Below are positions 27,699-36,517 of a stretch of 64,000 nt of DNA, one piece after another. Every line of letters starts with the position of its first letter. The first letter of the stretch is position 1. Position numbers and translations under genes: made by a program. Under the pieces are notes generated by a model that saw only the letters and a program-made list of their open reading frames with translations, did not search any database and was not told the origin of the DNA. Origin of the DNA: an uncultured Lachnospiraceae bacterium (GTDB lineage: Bacteria > Bacillota > Clostridia > Lachnospirales > Lachnospiraceae); the NCBI GenBank assembly GCA_946614165.1, contig CAMOGQ010000001.1, positions 1 to 64,000 of the forward strand. Reading direction: 5' to 3'.

Positions 27699-28646
27699 AT
27701 GGCTATTACCGCAGCTCAGGTTAAACAGTTAAGAGAGATCACCGGTTCCGGCATGATGGACTGCAAGAAGGCTCTTACCGCTACCAACGGCGATATGGAT
27801 GCAGCAGTTGAGTTCCTCAGAAAGAACGGACAGGCTAAGGCTGAAAAGAAGGCCAGCAGAATCGCAGCAGAAGGCATCTGCCTGATCGCTACCGAAGGCA
27901 ACCAGAAGGCAGCTGTTGTCGAAGTTAACTCCGAGACAGACTTCGTTGCCCAGAACGAGAAGTTCAGAACCTACGTTGCAAAGGTCGCAGCCCAGGCCCT
28001 GAATTCCGACGCAGCTGACATGGACGCTTTCATGGCAGAAGCATGGAACGAGGATCCCACCAAGACCGTTAAGGATTCTCTGGTCGAGATGATCGCTGTC
28101 ATCAGCGAGAAGCTTTCCATCCGCAGATTCGAGAAGGTCGTTGCCGAGAACGGCATGCTGGCTTCCTACGTACACGGCGGCGGCAGGATCGGCGTTATCG
28201 TTGATGCCGAGACAGCAGTTGTCAACGACGACATCGCAGCAGCTCTTCAGAACGTAGCAATGCAGGTCGCAGCTATGTCTCCCAAGTATGTCTGCCAGGA
28301 AGAGATTCCTCAGGACTACAGAGATCATGAGAAGGAGATCCTTCTTGCTCAGGCTCTGAAGGAGAACGAAGAGCTTCCCGAGAACAAGAGAAAGCCTCAG
28401 AACATCATCGAAAAGATGCTGATCGGCCGTCTGAACAAGCAGTTCAAGGAGATCTGCCTCAATGACCAGATCTACGTCAGAGCAGAAGACGGCAAGCAGA
28501 CTGTAGCTCAGTACCTGGCACAGGTCGGCAAGGCAAACGGCACAACCATCAAGGTTAAGAAGTTTGTCCGTTTTGAGACCGGTGAAGGCATCGAGAAGAG
28601 AGTCGACAACTTCGCAGAAGAAGTTATGGCTCAGGTCAAAGGCTGA
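27699..28646 (+). CDS. tsf: Translation elongation factor Ts
   Basis: A 315-residue guanine-nucleotide exchange factor for EF-Tu. The N-terminal UBA-like domain has VKQLREITGSGMMDCKKAL; the conserved core EVNSETDFVAQNEKF contacts the EF-Tu nucleotide site. AAAGAGG precedes the ATG. It is the second gene of the rpsB-tsf operon and a strong terminator follows. Confidence 0.98.
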   Translation: MAITAAQVKQLREITGSGMMDCKKALTATNGDMDAAVEFLRKNGQAKAEKKASRIAAEGICLIATEGNQKAAVVEVNSETDFVAQNEKFRTYVAKVAAQALNSDAADMDAFMAEAWNEDPTKTVKDSLVEMIAVISEKLSIRRFEKVVAENGMLASYVHGGGRIGVIVDAETAVVNDDIAAALQNVAMQVAAMSPKYVCQEEIPQDYRDHEKEILLAQALKENEELPENKRKPQNIIEKMLIGRLNKQFKEICLNDQIYVRAEDGKQTVAQYLAQVGKANGTTIKVKKFVRFETGEGIEKRVDNFAEEVMAQVKG

Positions 28647-28683
28647 TTCCGAAACAGTCCGGATCATAGGGTAAACAACGAGA

Positions 28684-28715
28684 AAGCGTGCAGTCATACG
28701 GCTGCACGCTTTTTT
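28684..28715 (+). terminator. Terminator of rpsB-tsf
   Basis: AAGCGTGCAG pairs with CTGCACGCTT across an eight-base loop and continues into a T run. Confidence 0.93.
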
Positions 28716-28760
28716 CGGGGATAGGGAGATCCGCGCCAGGCCGGGAGACGGATTTTCCGG

Positions 28761-28789
28761 TTGCTGAATAGGGAAATCAGTTGTATTAT
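28761..28789 (+). promoter_or_regulatory. Promoter of the MecA-like adaptor gene
   Basis: TTGCTG (28761-28766), 17 bases, TATTAT (28784-28789). The start point near 28797 would leave about 120 bases of leader carrying two hairpins. A second -10-like TATATT at 28882 could give a near-leaderless message. Confidence 0.55.
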
Positions 28790-28800
28790 GATAACTATTC

Positions 28801-28866
28801 AGGCACTGACGAAAGCAGTGCCTATTACCCATTTGCAGGAACCGCCGCAGGAGCGTCCGCGGTTCC
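28801..28866 (+). promoter_or_regulatory. Two tandem hairpins in the MecA-like gene leader
   Basis: AGGCACTG/CAGTGCCT (28801-28823, seven-base loop ACGAAAG) and GGAACCGC/GCGGTTCC (28838-28866). Both stems are perfect eight-base pairs. Neither has a T run, so they are not terminators. Confidence 0.55.
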
Positions 28867-28915
28867 GGAAGAGGAATCTTCTATATTATAGGCGCTCCGG
28901 AATGTGTGGTAAAAT

Positions 28916-29566
28916 TTGAAATTCAGACGAGTAAACGATACGACCATCAACTGCATCATTACGCAGGATGATCTGAAGGAATACGGACTCCATATAGACG
29001 ACCTGTTCGAGCGCAAAAAGGAGGCGGAGGAGTTCTTCCGCGGCATCGTGGCGGAAGCGGCCAGGCAGGAGAACTTCAACCTGGAGAGCGAGTTTGCTTC
29101 CATGAAGATCGCCGTCCTGCCCGACCACAGCATCTCTCTGACTCTGTCAGAGGATCCGGGTGCATCCGCAGCCATCCGCAAGGTCAGGGAAATGGCAGGA
29201 AAGAGCATAAGGCCCTCCAGGGGGCAGAATGCGGTCTCTTCCGGGAAAGGCGAAGGGGCCGGCAGACCCTCTGCCGCCCAGTACATGTTCCGCTTTGAGA
29301 CGCTGTCCGAGGCGGCCCTGGGCGCTTCCAGGCTCTCCGGTACAGGCATCGCCACTTCTCTCTACAAGGATCCTGCGGAAGGCTTCTATTTCCTGATCGC
29401 GGCAAAGACAGACCAGGCAGGGCACGATTTCGAGCACCTGGTCCTGCCCCTCAACGAATTCGGATCTCTGGTCACGGGAAATGCCGGCACCATCGCGCAT
29501 TTCCGTGAGCACGCCCAGTGCATTCTGAAGGAGGACGCCGCCGAGCTTCTGGCGGCGGTGCGCTGA
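28916..29566 (+). CDS. MecA-family adaptor protein
   Basis: A 216-residue protein of the MecA adaptor family, which delivers substrates to ClpC(-ClpP) in Firmicutes. The N-terminal domain opens KFRRVNDTTINCIITQDDLKEYG, matching the family; a Ser/Gly-rich linker (about 95-118) separates it from the C-terminal domain with YMFRFETLSEA and FGSLVTGNAGTIAHFREH. The apparent start is TTG 28916 without a good Shine-Dalgarno sequence, which is unusual in this window. The next gene begins three bases after its stop codon. Target proteins are unknown. Confidence 0.8.
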   Translation: MKFRRVNDTTINCIITQDDLKEYGLHIDDLFERKKEAEEFFRGIVAEAARQENFNLESEFASMKIAVLPDHSISLTLSEDPGASAAIRKVREMAGKSIRPSRGQNAVSSGKGEGAGRPSAAQYMFRFETLSEAALGASRLSGTGIATSLYKDPAEGFYFLIAAKTDQAGHDFEHLVLPLNEFGSLVTGNAGTIAHFREHAQCILKEDAAELLAAVR

Positions 29567-29568
29567 CC

Positions 29569-30303
29569 ATGGAAGAAAGAAAAGAAGGGACCGTCAGGCT
29601 CAACGCCTATCTGGCCTCCTGCGGCATATGCTCCCGCCGGGAAGCGGATCAGCTGATCGAGGAAGTCCGGGTCACGGTGGACGGAAGACCCGCCATCCCC
29701 GGCCTTCGGGTCACGGGCATGGAAGAGATCCTGGTGGACGGCAAAAGGGTCGGAAAAAAGCAGGAGAGCGTCATTGTGGCCTGGTACAAGCCAAAGGGCG
29801 TGACCTGTACGGAAAAGGACCCATATGCGGAGCGGACCATCCGGGACGCCTTCCATTATCCTGTCAGGCTGACCTATGCTGGCCGTCTGGACAAGGATTC
29901 TGAGGGCCTGCTTATTATGACCAATGACGGCGGACTCATCGACGCCATGATGCGGGGATCGGCCGGCCATGAAAAGGAATATATCGTCCGGGTGAGAGGG
30001 AAGATCGCGGATGCGGATCTGGTCCGCCTCTCCAAAGGTATTTATTTAAAGGAACTGGACACAAAGACCAGGCCCTGCACCGTGGAACGGCTGGGGGAAT
30101 CCACCTTCCGCATCGTTCTGACCCAGGGACTGAACCGCCAGATCCGCCGCATGTGCCAGGCGGTGGGGCATGAAGTCAAGACACTGAAGCGTGTCCGCGT
30201 GGTCAACGTGGTCCTGGGCCCCATGAAACCCGGGGAGCAGAGAGTGGTTTCGGGAAAAGAAAGAAAGGATCTGTACCGGGCCGTGGGCCTGAACGTACGG
30301 TGA
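29569..30303 (+). CDS. rRNA/tRNA pseudouridine synthase, RsuA/RluB/RluF family
   Basis: A 244-residue enzyme converting a specific uridine to pseudouridine in large-subunit rRNA (possibly also a tRNA). The N-terminal S4 RNA-binding domain has LNAYLASCGICSRREADQLI. The catalytic Asp is in YAGRLDKDSEGLLIMTNDG. The conserved LTQGLNRQIRRMCQAVGHEVKTLKRVRV follows, which within this family is closest to RluF. The ATG begins three bases after the MecA-like stop. The exact target uridine cannot be fixed from sequence. Confidence 0.9.
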   Translation: MEERKEGTVRLNAYLASCGICSRREADQLIEEVRVTVDGRPAIPGLRVTGMEEILVDGKRVGKKQESVIVAWYKPKGVTCTEKDPYAERTIRDAFHYPVRLTYAGRLDKDSEGLLIMTNDGGLIDAMMRGSAGHEKEYIVRVRGKIADADLVRLSKGIYLKELDTKTRPCTVERLGESTFRIVLTQGLNRQIRRMCQAVGHEVKTLKRVRVVNVVLGPMKPGEQRVVSGKERKDLYRAVGLNVR

Positions 30304-30328
30304 CTTAAGATAACAGAGGTAAAGGCAG

Positions 30329-32341
30329 ATGGCTGAGAAAAAGGACCGGAGCAGACTGATCGAAAGACAGAAGGAACTGACAAAGCTTCTCAGGGAAGCT
30401 TCCAGGGCTTACTATGCTGAGGACAGAGAGATCATGTCCAACATGCAGTATGATACTCTCTATGACGAGCTGGAAGCCCTGGAGCGGGAGACGGGCCTTG
30501 TTCTGGCGGATTCTCCTACGGTCAGCGTGGGCTACGAGTCCGTGGAAGAGCTGCCCAAGGAGCGTCACGAGCGCAGAATGCTGTCTCTGGACAAGACCAA
30601 GTCAAGAGAAGACCTGGCGGCCTGGCTGGGAAGCCAGGAAGGCCTGCTTTCCTGGAAACTGGACGGCCTGACCGTGGTCCTGACCTACAGCGGGGGGACT
30701 CTGCAGAAGGCCGTTACCAGAGGAAACGGTGAGATCGGGGAAGTCATCACCCCCAACGCCAGAGTCTTTAAGAACATCCCTCTGTCCCTTCCATTCAAGG
30801 GGAATCTGATCCTCAGGGGCGAAGCAGTCATCCGCTATTCCGATTTTGAAAAGATCAACGAAAAGCTGGAGGAAGAAGCGGCAGAAAAGGGCCTTCTGGG
30901 GGATGTGAAGTACAAGAACCCCAGGAACCTCTGCAGCGGATCCGTCAGACAGCTGAACAATAAGATCACCGCAGAGCGCGGTGTCCGTTTCTATGCCTTC
31001 AGCCTGGTGGAGGCGGAGGGCGTCTCCTTTGACAATTCCCATGAAAAGGAGTTCCTCTTCCTGCAGGAGCAGGGCTTTGAAACGGTGGAGTACAGAAGAG
31101 TCACGGCAGACACCCTGTCCGCCGGCATCGACGTATTCGAGGAAAAGATACAGCATTACGACATCCCTTCGGACGGACTGGTCCTTCTGATGGATGACAT
31201 TGCCTACGGGGAGTCTCTGGGGACCACGGCCAAGTTCCCCCGCAACGCCATGGCCTTCAAATGGGCCGACGAGCAGCAGGAGACTACCCTGACGGATGTG
31301 GAATGGTCTGCCAGCCGGACAGGCCTCATCAATCCCGTGGCCATCTTTGAGCCCGTGGAGCTGGAGGGCACCACGGTGAAGCGGGCCTCCGTCCACAACG
31401 TCAGCATCGTCCGGTCCCTTAAGCTGGGGATCGGCGACAGGATCAGGGTCTATAAGGCCAACATGATCATTCCCCAGATCTCCGAGAACCTGACCATGTC
31501 GGACAGCCTGGAGATCCCTTCCGTCTGCCCTGTCTGCGGCGGAAAGACCCAGATCCGCCGGGAGGTGGATACGGAGGTCCTGATCTGCACCAATCCGGAC
31601 TGTACGGCCAAGAAGATCAAATCCTTCTCCCATTTCGTTTCCAGAAATGCCATGAACATCGAGGGACTGTCGGAAATGACCCTGGAAAAGTTCATCGGAA
31701 GAGGATTTATCCATAACTTTGCGGATATCTACCATCTGGAGGACTTCCGCAGCCAGATCGAGGAAATGGAGGGCTTCGGCCGCAGATCCTATGAGAATCT
31801 TGCGGCCTCCATCATGCGTTCCAGAAAGACGACGCTTTCCCGCGTCCTTTATGCAGTCGGAATCGTCGGAATCGGAACCGCGAACGCCCGTCTCATCTGT
31901 GACCACTATCAGAATGATCTGCAGGCCATCCTGGGAGCCTCTGCTGATGAACTGGGAGAGATCGAAGGGATCGGCCCCGTGCTGGCAGCCTCTGTATCGG
32001 ATTTCCTCAGGGATGAGAAGAACAGGGAAAAGCTGGACGCCCTCCTTGCGGAGCTGGAGATCGAAGCGCCCCAGGGGAATGATACGCCCCAGGTCCTGGC
32101 AGGAAAGACCTTTGTCATCACCGGCAAGGTATATAAATTTGAGAACAGAGACGCTCTCAAGGACTATATCATCAAGCTGGGAGGCAAGGCGGCCGGCAGC
32201 GTATCTTCCAATACGGATTATCTGATCAACAACGATGTGACTTCCACTTCCGGCAAGAACAAAAAGGCAAAACAGCTTGGCGTACCCATCATCTCGGAAG
32301 ATGAGTTCCTTGCCATGGCTGAGGCAGAAGGAGCAGAATAA
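30329..32341 (+). CDS. ligA: NAD-dependent DNA ligase LigA
   Basis: A 670-residue replicative ligase, typical length. The N-terminal Ia domain is followed by the adenylation domain with the AMP-accepting lysine in SWKLDGLTVV (KxDG). The OB fold, the four-cysteine zinc finger (CPVCGGK...CTNPDC), helix-hairpin-helix repeats (VGIVGIGTANARLIC, GIGPVLAASV) and a C-terminal BRCT domain (GKTFVITGKVYKFENRDALK) follow in order. AGAGGTAAAGG is the likely RBS. It abuts metA (TAAATG). Confidence 0.96.
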   Translation: MAEKKDRSRLIERQKELTKLLREASRAYYAEDREIMSNMQYDTLYDELEALERETGLVLADSPTVSVGYESVEELPKERHERRMLSLDKTKSREDLAAWLGSQEGLLSWKLDGLTVVLTYSGGTLQKAVTRGNGEIGEVITPNARVFKNIPLSLPFKGNLILRGEAVIRYSDFEKINEKLEEEAAEKGLLGDVKYKNPRNLCSGSVRQLNNKITAERGVRFYAFSLVEAEGVSFDNSHEKEFLFLQEQGFETVEYRRVTADTLSAGIDVFEEKIQHYDIPSDGLVLLMDDIAYGESLGTTAKFPRNAMAFKWADEQQETTLTDVEWSASRTGLINPVAIFEPVELEGTTVKRASVHNVSIVRSLKLGIGDRIRVYKANMIIPQISENLTMSDSLEIPSVCPVCGGKTQIRREVDTEVLICTNPDCTAKKIKSFSHFVSRNAMNIEGLSEMTLEKFIGRGFIHNFADIYHLEDFRSQIEEMEGFGRRSYENLAASIMRSRKTTLSRVLYAVGIVGIGTANARLICDHYQNDLQAILGASADELGEIEGIGPVLAASVSDFLRDEKNREKLDALLAELEIEAPQGNDTPQVLAGKTFVITGKVYKFENRDALKDYIIKLGGKAAGSVSSNTDYLINNDVTSTSGKNKKAKQLGVPIISEDEFLAMAEAEGAE

Positions 32342-33259
32342 ATGCCCATTAAAATACAGAATGACCTTCCCGTAAGGGAAATCCTGGAACAGGAGAACCT
32401 GTTCATAGTAGACGAGAACAGAGCCATCCATCAGGACATCCGTCCCCTGGAGCTCTGCATCCTGAATCTCATGCCCAAGATGGAGGAGACGGAGCTGCAG
32501 CTGCTGCGTATGCTTTCCAATACGCCCCTGCAGATCGACATCACCTTCATGCGGGTCTCCACCCATGAATTCCACAATACTTCCATGTCCCACCTCCACA
32601 AGTTTTACTATACCTTCGAGGAATTAAAGGGCAGGAAGTTCGATGGTCTGATCATCACCGGGGCTCCGGTGGAAAAGCTGGAATACGAGGAAGTGGACTA
32701 CTGGCCGGAGCTCTGTCAGATCATGGCCTGGTCAAAGACCAACGTGACGAGTACCTTCCATATCTGCTGGGGAGCCCAGGCTGGCATCTATTTCCACTAC
32801 GGGATCCAGAAGAGGCTGCTTCCCAAGAAGCTTTTCGGCATCTATTCCCACAAGGTCAAGCACAGAAGGGAGCCTCTGGTCAGAGGCTTTGACGACTATT
32901 TCCTGATCCCCCACAGTCGTTATACGGAGGTGCCGGCGGAGGCCCTGCACGAGTGCAAGGACCTCAAGATCCTGGCAGAGTCCGACAAGGCGGGAGTCCT
33001 GCTCTGTATGTCCCAGGACGGCAGGCAGATCTTCATCTTCGGCCACGCCGAATACGGAAGAGGGACCCTCAGGAACGAATACCTGCGGGATGTGGGCAAG
33101 GGCATAGAGATCGAAGTCCCCGAAAACTATTTCCCGGACGACGACCCTTCAAAGCAGCCCCACCTCCAGTGGCGGGCCACCAGCCAGAACCTTTATTCCA
33201 ACTGGCTCAACTACTATGTATATCAGCTCACTCCCTACGACCTGGACGAGATCCGGTAA
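32342..33259 (+). CDS. metAA: Homoserine O-acetyltransferase (MetA family)
   Basis: A 305-residue methionine-pathway enzyme that acylates homoserine. The catalytic Cys142 is in FHICWGAQAG; His and Glu follow in IFGHAEYGRGTL. Residue 111 is Glu (ITGAPVEKLE), the position reported to select acetyl-CoA over succinyl-CoA, so the enzyme should make O-acetylhomoserine. The ATG directly follows the ligA stop codon, and ligA and metA are probably cotranscribed. No other methionine genes are nearby. Confidence 0.95.
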   Translation: MPIKIQNDLPVREILEQENLFIVDENRAIHQDIRPLELCILNLMPKMEETELQLLRMLSNTPLQIDITFMRVSTHEFHNTSMSHLHKFYYTFEELKGRKFDGLIITGAPVEKLEYEEVDYWPELCQIMAWSKTNVTSTFHICWGAQAGIYFHYGIQKRLLPKKLFGIYSHKVKHRREPLVRGFDDYFLIPHSRYTEVPAEALHECKDLKILAESDKAGVLLCMSQDGRQIFIFGHAEYGRGTLRNEYLRDVGKGIEIEVPENYFPDDDPSKQPHLQWRATSQNLYSNWLNYYVYQLTPYDLDEIR

Positions 33260-33270
33260 GGGGGAAAGAA

Positions 33271-33324
33271 AGGGAGCATATCACACCGGATATATTTTCC
33301 GATGTGATATGCTCCCTTGTTTTT
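33271..33324 (+). terminator. Terminator of ligA-metA
   Basis: AGGGAGCATATCAC pairs with GTGATATGCTCCCT, a long perfect stem, followed by TGTTTTT. Confidence 0.93.
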
Positions 33325-33371
33325 CGTTCCTGGGGGGATGGCTGCTGCCGGTCCCCGGCACAATGAAGTCT

Positions 33372-33600
33372 TTATTTTCTGCATTTGAGGGTCAGGCTGC
33401 AGATCAGCCTGGCGGCGGCAAAAAGCCAGATCCCGTAATAGGCGTTGGGAATATCCGGATACCTTCCCCGGACCAGGGGACCCAGGAGGGACTCTGCCAG
33501 GTTTCCCACCCCGTGCTGCAGCTTGTCTGAAATCAAGTATATTACGAAATACCGGTCCTCGCAAAGACCTGCTCCCGCTTCGGACAGGAAAGCAGCAGGG
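33372..33600 (-). pseudogene. Possible remnant of a small membrane protein downstream of rqcH
   Basis: On the minus strand, a frame running from the end of rqcH to a stop at 33372 encodes protein-like sequence (EDRYFVIYLISDKLQHG, NLAESLLGPL, PNAYYGIWLFAAARLIC). No ATG, GTG or TTG start is in frame, and its upstream part overlaps rqcH in another frame. I do not recognise a family. It may be a decayed gene or chance; the rest of 33325-33610 shows nothing else. Confidence 0.3.
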
Positions 33601-33610
33601 CGGCGTTTTT

Positions 33611-35389
33611 TCAGTCTGCGGGCGTGAGCATGGAGATGTCGGGACTTGCCAGGATGGAATAGTTGGTGTAGTAGACCACGAAGCCCGGCCTTGCCCCGCC
33701 GGGCTTTTTTACGTCCCTGCGCTCCAGGTAGTCGATCTCTACCTTGCCCTGGGCTCTGCCGCTGGAATACCAGGCGGCCAGGGAAGCGGCCTCTTCGAAG
33801 ACCCGGTCCGGGATATCGTTCATGGCAAGGCCCCTGGCCTTTAAGATGACGTGGGAGCCCGGCATGTCGTTGGCATGGAACCAGATATCGGAAGGAGCCG
33901 CCATCTTAAAGGTCAGCTCGTCGTTCTGCAGGTTGTTCTTGCCCACGTAAAGATCGAAGCCGTCGGAGGAAATGTAGTGGAGGGGCCTGGACTGGGGCGT
34001 ACGGGACCGGCCCTTTTTGCTGTCGCTGTGCCTGCGGATAAAGCCGGCGTCCTCCATCTCTTTGCGGATCATGGCCAGGTCCCCTTCTCCCGCGGACATC
34101 TCCAGGGAGGTGCGGATGCTCTCCAGGTGGTCGATCTCCGCCTTGACCTCCACGGTCAGCCGGGACAGGGCCTCGTAGGTCCGCTTTAATTTGGTGTAGC
34201 GGTCAAAGTACTTTTTGGCGTTCTGCTGGGGAGTCAGCCTGGGGTCCAGGGGGACGGTCAGCTTCTCGCCTGTATAGTAGTTGTCCAGGACGCAGGACTT
34301 TGCTCCCTCGGGGACGCCGTAGCCGTAGGCGTTGAGGAGTTCACCGTAGATCCGGTATTTGTCCTTCTTTTCCGTATCTTTGATCTGTCTGAGCTGCAGA
34401 TCGTATTTATGGATGTCCCTTTCCAGGATGGTCTGGACGATGTGGCGAAGGTCGGCGGATTTCTGCCGGATCCTGGTCACCTCGTTCTTCTGGTCGTAGA
34501 AGGCTTCCAGCAGGGAGGAAATGCCCGGATAGTCCTTTTTCTCCATGTCTCCGTACATGGTCATGGGGACGGCGGAGAAGTCCGCGGGGACCCGGCTGCC
34601 CTCCGCCTTCTTATAATATATGGCGGGAGAGAAGGAGCCCTTTCGGACATCCTCCATGAGGCCGGAAAAGACCTTCCACAGGGCGGTCTGCTCCTCCCCG
34701 GTCATGGAGGATGCGCTGCGGTCGTGGGAGAGCTCTGCTCTGAAGAGTATTTCTTCCGCCATCTGGCGGGAGAGTCCGGTATAGGTCTTCATAAGAAGGC
34801 CCGCGGGATCGGCCCCCGCCTGGGAGAGCTTTTCCTTAAAGGTGCCTTCTTCTTCCTCCAGGGGATTGATCTTGCCCTGGGTGCTGGGAACGAAGTAGTC
34901 CCTTCCGGGCAGGACCTCCCGGACTGAGCTGACCAGGGAGGAGACGCGCCTGATGGAGTCCACCACCTTTTCGTTTTCGTCCAAAAAGATCAGGTTGGAG
35001 TGCTTGCCCATGATCTCTATGACCAGGATGTGGCGGCACAGGTCCCCCATTTCGTTCAGGTGCTCGATCTCGAAGCGGATGATCCGCTCCAGGCCGGGCT
35101 GGGTGACGGAGACGATCCTTCCGCTCTGGATGTGCTTTCTGAGCAGCATGCAGAAGGCGGGGGCCGTCAGCGGCGCCTGCCTTGCTTTTTCCGTCAGATA
35201 GCAGAGGGGAAGGGAAGGGTCCGCCGAGAGATAGAGCCTGACCTGGCCCCCGCCCTTTTCCATCATGGGCTTGATGGTCAGGACCAGCTCCGAGGTGTCC
35301 GTCTGCGCGATTTTATTAATGCGGCCGCCCGTCAGAAGGTCCGAAAGCTCCTTCGCAAGACAGGCGGTGGCAATACCGTCGAATGCCAT
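33611..35389 (-). CDS. rqcH: Ribosome quality control factor RqcH (NFACT/FbpA-like)
   Basis: A 592-residue NFACT-family protein that binds stalled 50S-peptidyl-tRNA complexes and adds C-terminal alanine tails, marking nascent chains for degradation. It starts MAFDGIATACLAKELSDLL with NFACT-N, then helix-hairpin-helix and coiled-coil segments, and a C-terminal NFACT-R (DUF814) domain with DIWFHANDMPGSHVILKARG. AAAGGA precedes ATG 35389. It has its own promoter, back to back with yicC. Older annotations call this family fibronectin-binding protein A. Confidence 0.95.
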   Translation of the reverse strand: MAFDGIATACLAKELSDLLTGGRINKIAQTDTSELVLTIKPMMEKGGGQVRLYLSADPSLPLCYLTEKARQAPLTAPAFCMLLRKHIQSGRIVSVTQPGLERIIRFEIEHLNEMGDLCRHILVIEIMGKHSNLIFLDENEKVVDSIRRVSSLVSSVREVLPGRDYFVPSTQGKINPLEEEEGTFKEKLSQAGADPAGLLMKTYTGLSRQMAEEILFRAELSHDRSASSMTGEEQTALWKVFSGLMEDVRKGSFSPAIYYKKAEGSRVPADFSAVPMTMYGDMEKKDYPGISSLLEAFYDQKNEVTRIRQKSADLRHIVQTILERDIHKYDLQLRQIKDTEKKDKYRIYGELLNAYGYGVPEGAKSCVLDNYYTGEKLTVPLDPRLTPQQNAKKYFDRYTKLKRTYEALSRLTVEVKAEIDHLESIRTSLEMSAGEGDLAMIRKEMEDAGFIRRHSDSKKGRSRTPQSRPLHYISSDGFDLYVGKNNLQNDELTFKMAAPSDIWFHANDMPGSHVILKARGLAMNDIPDRVFEEAASLAAWYSSGRAQGKVEIDYLERRDVKKPGGARPGFVVYYTNYSILASPDISMLTPAD

Positions 35390-35410
35390 AATAGATCCTT
35401 TCGTTAAAGC

Positions 35411-35426
35411 CCCGCCCCGGGGCGGG
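35411..35426. repeat. GC palindrome in the rqcH 5' leader
   Basis: CCCGCCCCGGGGCGGG is a perfect 16-base palindrome between the rqcH -10 element and its ribosome binding site. It could be a repressor dyad or a short RNA hairpin. Confidence 0.6.
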
Positions 35427-35453
35427 AGGAATCACCTTTCGATTTTCCTTTCG

Positions 35454-35482
35454 ATAATACACAAAAGAAGGAATCTGTGCAA
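35454..35482 (-). promoter_or_regulatory. Promoter of rqcH
   Basis: On the minus strand TTGCAC (35482-35477), 17 bases, TATTAT (35459-35454). Confidence 0.78.
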
Positions 35483-35512
35483 GGGAGGCGGGAAAGCCGC
35501 CTTCAAATTGGC

Positions 35513-35541
35513 TTGACGCAAAAAAGCCGCGCCGATATAAT
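35513..35541 (+). promoter_or_regulatory. Promoter of the yicC-remA-gmk-rpoZ operon
   Basis: TTGACG (35513-35518), 17 bases, perfect TATAAT (35536-35541). It is divergent from, and 30 bases away from, the rqcH -35. Confidence 0.88.
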
Positions 35542-35633
35542 GTTAAATTGTTATAGAATGCGGACAAGGGGGAACTATGCCCAAAACCGGATTCCATAAC
35601 AGAGAAAACCAGTCTGTAAGTGAGGATCTGACT

Positions 35634-36512
35634 ATGATCAAAAGTATGACGGGATTCGGACATGCCGAAATGGCCAATGACAGCTGCCGGATCACTGTGG
35701 AAATGAAGTCGGTCAACAACCGCTATCTTGATATCAGCATCAGGATGCCCAGACAGCTGAATGCCCTGGAGGGCGAGATCAAGAAGGAACTGAAAAAATA
35801 CATGCAGCGGGGCAAGGTGGATGTCTTCATCAGCTATGAGGACCTGACAGACAGGGCCCGCAGCGTCCAGTACAACCGGAAGCTGGCGGAGGAATACCTG
35901 CGCCACCTCAGACAGATGGCAGAGGATTTCGGCATCCTGGACGACATCAACGTATCCCAGCTGTCCAGATACCCCGATGTCCTGACCATGGAAGAGGAGA
36001 CGGCGGATACCGATAAGATCTGGGCCAACTTAAAGGGCGTCCTGGATCAGGCAGCCGAGAGCTTCCTGCAGGCCAGGATCCGTGAGGGCGAGTTCCTTAA
36101 GTCCGATATCCTTTCCAAGCTGGACGAGATGACAGGAGACGTGGAATTCATCACCGCCAGATCTCCCGAGATCATCGCCGTCTACAGGCAGAAGCTCTAC
36201 GACAAGGTCAGGGAGCTTCTGGAGACCGCTTCCATCGACGATTCCCGCATCGTGCAGGAGACTGCCATCTATGCCGACAAGGTCTGTGTGGACGAGGAAC
36301 TGGTCAGGCTCAAGAGCCATATCGAAGCCACCAGGGCTGCTCTGGATCTGGACGAGGGCGTTGGCCGCAAGCTGGACTTCATCGCCCAGGAAATGAACCG
36401 GGAATCCAATACCATTCTTTCCAAGTCCATCGACCTGGAGATCTCGGACCATGCCATCAACCTCAAGACTTCGGTCGAAAAGGTCCGTGAGCAGATCCAG
36501 AACATCGAATAA
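35634..36512 (+). CDS. yicC: YicC-family endoribonuclease
   Basis: A 292-residue protein with the family opening MIKSMTGFGHAE and an N-terminal YicC domain, followed by the C-terminal DUF1732 (GRKLDFIAQEMNRESNTILSKS). The family is described as a hexameric endoribonuclease acting on small RNAs. ATG 35634 is preferred to 35577: it has GAGGA seven bases upstream and matches family starts. It is first in a conserved Clostridia operon with remA, gmk and rpoZ. Confidence 0.93.
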   Translation: MIKSMTGFGHAEMANDSCRITVEMKSVNNRYLDISIRMPRQLNALEGEIKKELKKYMQRGKVDVFISYEDLTDRARSVQYNRKLAEEYLRHLRQMAEDFGILDDINVSQLSRYPDVLTMEEETADTDKIWANLKGVLDQAAESFLQARIREGEFLKSDILSKLDEMTGDVEFITARSPEIIAVYRQKLYDKVRELLETASIDDSRIVQETAIYADKVCVDEELVRLKSHIEATRAALDLDEGVGRKLDFIAQEMNRESNTILSKSIDLEISDHAINLKTSVEKVREQIQNIE

Positions 36513-36517
36513 AGCCT

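Noticed and set aside
28801..28866. Guanidine-II (mini-ykkC) riboswitch because of two hairpins and an ACGA in the first loop
   Set aside because: The loop is ACGAAAG, not a tetraloop ACGR, the second loop lacks the motif, and the downstream gene is a MecA-like adaptor.
33611..35389. Annotation as fibronectin-binding protein FbpA
   Set aside because: The protein lacks a signal peptide and carries full NFACT-N and NFACT-R domains, matching the ribosome quality control factor RqcH.
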